A program made the translations under genes and the position numbers. A stretch of 64,000 bases of DNA from CALCZU01 sp964396165 (GTDB lineage Bacteria; Bdellovibrionota; FAC87; UBA2466), in NCBI GenBank assembly GCA_964396165.1, contig CAYNEF010000009.1, forward strand, positions 1 to 64,000. Direction: 5' to 3'. Shown here piece after piece: positions 60,725 through 64,000 of this stretch (positions are counted from its first letter, which is position 1; every line of letters starts with the position of its first letter). Below the pieces are notes generated by a model, which saw only the letters and a program-made list of their open reading frames with translations, did no database searches and was not told the DNA's origin.

Positions 60725-61974
60725 CTTTTCTTTTCGTGTGAGACAAGAGCCGCGATTACCAAATCGCCACTGACATTCAATGTCGTTCTACACATATCTA
60801 AAAACCTATCTACACCGAGAATCAATCCCATCCCTTCAGCTGGCACGCCAACCGATTGCATTAAGATCATAATCAAAGGCAGTGAGCCTCCAGGTACGCC
60901 TGCAGTTCCCACGCCTGCTAAAATAGACATTAATACAACTTGTACTTGCTGGCCGAGTCCCAGTTGCACACCATAAACTTGCGCGAGGAACAAAACAGTA
61001 ATGCCTTCAAAAAGCGCCGTACCGTTTTGATTTGCCGTTGCTCCGACTGTTAAAACAAAGCGCGACACTTTAGGCGGCAGTTTCAATTCTTTTTCTGCGC
61101 ATTCTAATGAGCGAGGCAAAGTGGCGTTGGAAGAAGCTGTAGAAAAGGCGTAGAGGTAAACTTCCTTACAACTTCGAAAAAACTGCATGGGCGCGTAGTT
61201 AGTAAATGCTTTTAAAAGAAACGAGTACACAACAAATTGCTGGATGAGTAACCCTACTACCACCACTGCTACATAAAAGATAAGAGATGCGAATATCGTG
61301 TAACCGAATTTAAAAGCAGTATTGAATACGATGACAAATACGGCAAAAGGGGCAAGCTTCATGGCTATTTCAACTACTTTCATCGAGGCTGCAAGAATTT
61401 GCTCGAGAACTTTTATCAAAGCATTCTCGTCGTGTTCCTCGGAAGCGTAGACGAGCCCTATTCCAAACAGCAATGCAAAGAACATGAACGCGAGCATTTC
61501 ACCGTCGAGAGCGCGAAGTGCGCTGTCTAATGGATTTTTTGTTATCAGTTCTACAATAGACTGAGAAGCAGGCTTTGCTTGAGAAGCATTGCCTTGAACT
61601 TTTTCCAAAGCTTTTGTTTGTTCGGTAATAATATTGCGATCTATTTGAAAGCCGACACCTGGTTTTAAAACGTTTACTAATGTGATTCCGATGATGACAG
61701 ACGCGCTACTTGCTAAAATTGTATAAAATAATGTCTTGCCCGCTACCTTACCTAAACCCCTCCCTTTGCCGAGCTCATATACGCCTAAAACAAGTGCAGA
61801 AAATACTAGCGGCACCACCATCATAAAGATCATTCGTAAAAAGATCTGTCCGATGGGTTGCAGCATGTGCGTATTAAAATCGACTAGCCATATCAAATCT
61901 GCGTGCGGGTGAAAAACCGTTCCCAGAGCGGCTCCCAGAGTTAATGCGATTAGTAATTTTGTATGGACTTTCAT
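60721..61974 (-). CDS. Dicarboxylate/amino acid:cation symporter (GltP/DctA family)
   Basis: This 417-residue inner-membrane transporter of the DAACS family has eight TMs plus two re-entrant hairpins. Visible signatures are LRMIFMMVVPLVFSALVLG, the Ser-rich hairpin FSTASSNATLPRSLEC, the TM7 motif TVGATANQNGTALFEG (related to NMDGT) and the TM8 region DRFLDMCRTTLNVSGD that binds substrate. It imports glutamate, aspartate or C4-dicarboxylates with protons or sodium. AGGAG precedes the ATG. Confidence 0.93.
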   Translation of the reverse strand: MKVHTKLLIALTLGAALGTVFHPHADLIWLVDFNTHMLQPIGQIFLRMIFMMVVPLVFSALVLGVYELGKGRGLGKVAGKTLFYTILASSASVIIGITLVNVLKPGVGFQIDRNIITEQTKALEKVQGNASQAKPASQSIVELITKNPLDSALRALDGEMLAFMFFALLFGIGLVYASEEHDENALIKVLEQILAASMKVVEIAMKLAPFAVFVIVFNTAFKFGYTIFASLIFYVAVVVVGLLIQQFVVYSFLLKAFTNYAPMQFFRSCKEVYLYAFSTASSNATLPRSLECAEKELKLPPKVSRFVLTVGATANQNGTALFEGITVLFLAQVYGVQLGLGQQVQVVLMSILAGVGTAGVPGGSLPLIMILMQSVGVPAEGMGLILGVDRFLDMCRTTLNVSGDLVIAALVSHEKKS

Positions 61975-62281
61975 TTCATCTCCTAATGCAACCCAACATT
62001 TATATAAGGGCTACCAGAAAAAAAAGTGACATCAAGTTTAATGTTGCACAGTTTCAAAATTAAAATGCGCGTCGCAGAAAAATGATTGGATGAGTGCACC
62101 ATTTTTCAGATCCTATGATGCGGTGTGGATTACTCTAATGAATTAAATACTTAACATTCCGCCATAAGTTCGGTAATCTTTTATTAATTCGTTCTTAGTT
62201 TTAAAAAGTAGTTGAGTAAACATTAACAAACCGTCACCTACACTAGATGTATCGTAGGTGAATTAACGTAAGTGAGGAAAC
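61975..62281. other. Divergent intergenic region between symporter and porin genes
   Basis: These 307 bases are AT-rich with no supported gene. They hold the symporter ribosome binding site on the left and the porin leader on the right. In the porin leader, CACCTAC (62235-62241) and GTAGGTG (62254-62260) form a 7-bp hairpin 21 nt before the ATG, which could stabilise the mRNA or bind a regulator. No clear promoter pair was found. Confidence 0.5.
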
Positions 62282-63340
62282 ATGAAAAACAATAATCCAA
62301 GTGGGTTACTGAAAAGTGTAGGCTTGTTTGTGGCGGCAATCGCTTTTTGCGCTGCTCAAACAAATACAATGGCGGGTGTCGGCGGATTCGTTGATGCTCA
62401 AATCTCTGGCGGTACAAATGCTACTGCTGGAACAACTGCATCCAATACGATTGGTTTTGGAGTAGCTGATGGTGCTGTTTATTTGTCCAAGGAATTGGGC
62501 AAAGGTAAGGTCATGGTAGATCTTCCATTCAAAATGAACACATTAGGAGCTACATCTTTAGGTCTAGCTGCTGCTGCTAAAGCTCAAGCCTATGTCAATT
62601 TCGGTTACGATTTTGGCATGGATTGGACACTAGGTCGTTTCGACAGTCCATTTGCTAATGAATCAAATGACTCTGTTGATTTGGCATATGCATTCCAATC
62701 TGGATTGTATGCATACGTTCCACACATCCACCAAGGGTTGATGTTGAATTATGCAAACAGTGGCTTCGCTGTTAAAGCGCTCGTATCTAATAGTGCTGGT
62801 GCTGCAACTCGTGAAACTGCTGAAGGCGCTGGTTCTTATGCAGACAATTACGAATACGGCGTATTAGCAAAATACACACACGAATCCTTCTGGGTTGGTG
62901 CAGGTTACTACATGCACAAGCCAGCTGGTGGTGACAACACAGGTTCTCTCATCGATGTAAACTTAGGAACAAAGATGAACGATCTGTCTTTAGCACTTGA
63001 TGTGATTTCCACAAAAGCTGCTGCAGCAGGTATCGATAGCGGTTTTGCTGTAGCTGCAAACGTTTGGTACGCAGTTAACAAAACTTGGGGAGTTGGATTA
63101 CGCCCTGAATACGCCAGCAAAGCGCTTGGATACATGGCAACAACTACAACTGGCGCAAACTACAGCCAGTTCCAAGTAACTGCCGGTTCCACATGTGCAC
63201 TTACGGATGATCTTAAAGTACGTATGAACTACGTATTTGCATCTTCCAAAGCAAATGGTGGCACAGGAACAACATGGACAGAAGCTGCCACAAGCACTTC
63301 TTCTCATGGTGGTGTTCTTTCCGCTGTGTACAAGTTCTAA
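62282..63340 (+). CDS. Outer-membrane porin-like beta-barrel protein
   Basis: This 352-residue protein has a signal peptide (GLLKSVGLFVAAIAFCAAQ). The mature part has alternating amphipathic strands rich in Gly/Ala/Ser (AYVNFGYDFGMDWTLGRF, YEYGVLAKYTHESFWVGAGY, DLKVRMNYVFASS) and ends with Phe (GVLSAVYKF), the C-terminal signature recognised by the Bam complex. TLGRFDSPFANES resembles the constriction loop region of proteobacterial porins. GAGGAAAC precedes the ATG. The gene is monocistronic, with a strong terminator after it. Confidence 0.82.
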   Translation: MKNNNPSGLLKSVGLFVAAIAFCAAQTNTMAGVGGFVDAQISGGTNATAGTTASNTIGFGVADGAVYLSKELGKGKVMVDLPFKMNTLGATSLGLAAAAKAQAYVNFGYDFGMDWTLGRFDSPFANESNDSVDLAYAFQSGLYAYVPHIHQGLMLNYANSGFAVKALVSNSAGAATRETAEGAGSYADNYEYGVLAKYTHESFWVGAGYYMHKPAGGDNTGSLIDVNLGTKMNDLSLALDVISTKAAAAGIDSGFAVAANVWYAVNKTWGVGLRPEYASKALGYMATTTTGANYSQFQVTAGSTCALTDDLKVRMNYVFASSKANGGTGTTWTEAATSTSSHGGVLSAVYKF

Positions 63341-63360
63341 TTTAGTAATCGTTTAATAAG

Positions 63361-63392
63361 AAGGCGATCTGGGAAACCAGATCGCCTTTTTT
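63361..63392 (+). terminator. Strong intrinsic terminator after the porin gene
   Basis: AAGGCGATCTGG and CCAGATCGCCTT form a perfect 12-bp stem closed by a GAAA tetraloop (63373-63376), followed by TTTTTATTTT. Confidence 0.93.
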
Positions 63393-63540
63393 ATTTTGCC
63401 CTCTCGTTTATCTCATCCATTTTCCGCTCTTGGGGCACAACCTACGACAAAACATTCTATCGTGGCCAGAGCGTCCTACTAGGGTGCTTTCTACACAAGC
63501 ATAGATTCTGTAAATTGCTTTGATAATAGGAGTTCCGAAT

Positions 63541-63625
63541 AGCAAAAACGGGTGGCACATGCATTTCTAGTGATGGCGCGCCAAGAGCGACAGCACTAGA
63601 AATGCGTGTGACAGGACCCGTGTTT
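63541..63625 (+). repeat. Structured repeat element, copy 4
   Basis: It closely matches copy 2 (42524-42609). The stem arms 63556-63572 and 63594-63610 pair over 17 bp with one T.G wobble (63560/63606). The clamp ACGGGT/ACCCGT ends at 63621, and the loop 63573-63593 is identical to copy 2. Stem pair 63564/63602 is T-A where copy 2 has C-G, a compensatory change. It lies 112 nt upstream of the truncated gene at 63738. Confidence 0.9.
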
Positions 63626-63737
63626 CTCGCTCATACACTAATTACGCGCAGCAGTATAACGCGATACTCCATTGTGAAAAAACAATCATTTTTTATTCTA
63701 GTAAATATGCCGATAAGCCTTAGAGGTAATACGGCCC

Positions 63738-64000
63738 ATGTCCTTGTCACACGACGTACATTCCAGACATACATTAGTGGTCTTTAAACAGACACCAGAC
63801 TTGAAAAAAGTCGAAATCTCGCACGACTGGAATACAGCTGTCATTCAATCTCACGATCAACTCCTTGCTTGCGTAGATCGCGCATACAAAAACGCACAAA
63901 GAATCGTCGTAATCGTATCCGAACTGGATTACGAAAAAACCCGCGTACTACTTAACTTAAGAATGCAGCGGGAAAACTCTGTTGCCTACGGCCTTCTTGT
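63738..64000 (+). CDS. Partial CDS of unknown function (3' end beyond window)
   Basis: A frame of 87 complete codons starts at ATG 63738 and remains open to the window end. GAGG lies 11 nt upstream, and an in-frame stop lies at 63714. The visible protein begins MSLSHDVHSRHTLVVFKQ, then LKKVEISHDWNTAVIQ, ACVDRAYKNAQRIVVIVSEL and LLNLRMQRENSVAYGLL. There is no signal peptide. The family cannot be judged from the fragment. Codon use and absence of stops support a real gene. A structured repeat lies just upstream, as for the gene at 42755. Confidence 0.6.
   Translation, partial: MSLSHDVHSRHTLVVFKQTPDLKKVEISHDWNTAVIQSHDQLLACVDRAYKNAQRIVVIVSELDYEKTRVLLNLRMQRENSVAYGLL

Larger units (their letters stand above)
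63341..63737. other. Intergenic region with terminator and structured repeat copy
   Basis: These 397 bases hold the porin terminator (63361-63392), about 150 bases with no recognised feature, and the structured repeat copy at 63541-63625. A 110-base AT-rich leader follows with a small dyad (AGTAT-aacgcg-ATACT near 63650-63670). An open frame starting inside the repeat overlaps the leader and is not convincing. Confidence 0.6.

Noticed and set aside
63602..63787. 61-residue plus-strand frame starting inside repeat copy 4
   Set aside because: Its start lies in the hairpin stem, it lacks a ribosome binding site, and it overlaps the longer frame from 63738.
1..64000. tRNA, rRNA genes and CRISPR arrays
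   Set aside because: I found no cloverleaf-like sequence, rRNA-like stretch or regularly spaced direct repeats. Short tRNA genes could still be missed by eye.

Overview
The window is a gene-dense stretch of an AT-leaning Gram-negative chromosome. It has outer-membrane beta-barrel genes, many lipobox and Sec signal peptides, a lipoprotein with a twin-arginine signal, RpoH, and many secreted peptidases (S41, C25, M13, an M3-like gluzincin). The mix of partner-switching and GGDEF signalling, secreted proteases and periplasmic c-type cytochromes would suit a Bdellovibrionota/Oligoflexia-like or other deltaproteobacterium-like lineage. That placement is inference from gene content, not a phylogeny. 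A 100-base N run at 43403-43502 shows the sequence is a scaffold.

Layout. 1-3.3 kb: the end of a class III pilin gene, a Prc-type S41 protease, a DUF4258/DUF2283 pair and a small zinc-ribbon protein. 3.3-7.6 kb (minus): an overlapping partner-switch operon (SpoIIE-type phosphatase, HATPase, STAS protein) ending in a diguanylate cyclase. 7.6-19.7 kb: mostly exported proteins of unknown role, including three cytochrome or thioredoxin-like genes, a TsdA-like dihaem cytochrome coupled to a DUF255 (YyaL) gene, and an outer-membrane protein. 19.8-28.9 kb: a continuous hemA-C-D-B-L-[histidine kinase]-[response regulator]-hemE-hemN operon, in which a two-component system sits inside the haem pathway. 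29-38.7 kb: a C25 gingipain-like peptidase, a BlaI/BlaR-type switch whose sensor is a class B PBP transpeptidase domain, an M13 peptidase, a Tat-exported amine-oxidase-like flavoprotein and small unknown genes. 38.8-42.3 kb: P5C dehydrogenase and an M3-like lipoprotein peptidase. 42.3-43.5 kb: a structured repeat family and the assembly gap. 43.5-47.8 kb: rpoH, dedA, and a pdxS-pdxT-rhomboid-like-ogt operon. 48-55.8 kb: pyrB-pyrC-carA-(unknown)-carB-greA. 55.8-64 kb: a monohaem lipoprotein, recG followed by a 33-bp perfect inverted repeat, an SDR, a BPL-N protein, a dicarboxylate symporter, a porin, another repeat copy and a truncated gene.

The most interesting structure is a family of ~85-bp elements (42343-42434 minus, 42524-42609 plus, a stub at 43391-43402, 63541-63625 plus). 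Each full copy has a 17-bp stem, a 21-nt loop carrying a 10-nt palindrome, and conserved flanks. The stem sequences differ between copies but remain mostly paired. The wobble pairs are G.U on one strand only, which suggests an RNA-level structure with a defined sense strand. The assembly gap falls exactly inside one copy. Other points worth pursuing are the haem-operon two-component system, the BlaR-PBP fusion with its operators, the partner-switch operon feeding a cyclase, and the unknown gene between carA and carB.
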